DNA from: Phialophora verrucosa
Lineage: Eukaryota; Ascomycota; Eurotiomycetes; Chaetothyriales; Herpotrichiellaceae
Direction: 5' to 3'
DNA: 64,000 nt
Assembly (NCBI GenBank): GCA_002099365.1
Contig: MSED01000005.1
Span: forward strand, 1,426,001 to 1,490,000
Shown piece by piece: positions 63,717 to 64,000 of the stretch (position 1 is its first letter; the number at the start of each line of letters is the position of its first letter). Both the position numbers and the translations under genes were made by a program. The notes beneath the pieces are model-generated. The model saw only the letters and a list, made by a program, of their open reading frames with translations. It had not been told where the DNA came from and ran no database searches.

Positions 63717-64000
63717 TCGGGGCAGATGGGATCACGCCGAGAACTTGGACAGAGGGACCGTTTCCGATATTGGACGAGGGGGATGAATGAGATCGGACGA
63801 GATGAGACGAGACGTTGATCGCTGATTCGGGCACACTCATCGAACTTTCCGGGCGTTACGAGGCGTTCTGGAGGACTGGCGCGCAACGGGATCAAATCAA
63901 ATGCATTCGGGTTCGTGCTTTCAGGCACACGGGATGGGGAACATTGCATCAGGCAAAGGGGCATGTCTGGATGGCCCTTGTTCTCCGTATTCCTAGTCGT
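63717..64000. other. 3' flank of the large unknown gene
   Basis: 284 bases to the window edge. A short GA-rich repeat (GATCGGACGAGATGAGACGAGACG near 63791) is the only visible structure. Confidence 0.4.

Overview
The window is nuclear DNA of a filamentous ascomycete (Pezizomycotina). Genes carry few, short introns (mostly 47-96 bases, GTAAGT/GTGAGT/GTATGT donors, CTAAC/CTGAC-like branch sites), coding DNA is moderately GC-rich, and the gene content is fungal: TCO89-like protein, Mediator Med7, Mak5, a HET-domain protein, DUF4238, RMT2 and BYE1. Genes lie singly on both strands with no bacterial-style operons. The genus cannot be fixed from sequence alone.

Left part (1-9.9 kb) is accessory and gene-poor. 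It holds the 5' end of a secreted collagen-like/mucin-like protein that runs off the edge, a probably frameshifted secreted-protein gene, a repeat-rich hypothetical locus, an NTF2-like membrane protein, a flavin monooxygenase, a possible small secreted protein and a 42-residue cysteine-rich metallothionein-like reading frame. From 10 to 18.2 kb there is a housekeeping block: lipid phosphatase (PAP2), MED7, adenylosuccinate lyase, DEAD-box helicase Mak5 and a patatin-like phospholipase. From 19.4 to 31.9 kb are two medium-chain (quinone-oxidoreductase-like) dehydrogenases, a HET protein, a conserved hypothetical protein and a DUF4238 protein, separated by long empty stretches.

From 34.8 to 43.7 kb is a dense conserved block: proteasome alpha subunit, WW/FF-domain protein, BYE1 (PHD-TFIIS-SPOC), a ZNF830-like zinc finger and a KpsF/GutQ-like SIS isomerase. 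After an empty 3.2 kb come a TCO89-like protein, a dienelactone-hydrolase/SnoaL-like protein, a bifunctional pseudouridine-phosphate glycosidase-kinase with a mitochondrial-type leader, and a small GPI-anchored cysteine-rich protein. The right end has a 58-residue CxxC protein split by a 283-base intron, a short-chain dehydrogenase, arginine methyltransferase RMT2 and a 1361-residue single-exon protein I do not recognise.

I reconstructed spliced models by hand from donor/acceptor sites with frame checks. Several (proteasome subunit, monooxygenase, PsuG-PsuK, SDR, BYE1, phosphatase) restore family-typical protein across every junction. No rRNA, tRNA, CRISPR array or intact transposon was recognised by eye. 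No obviously novel multigene system stands out. The best leads are overlooked small genes (9728-9856, 55017-55476), the large orphan at the right end, and the DUF4238 gene joined across a stop-containing micro-intron.
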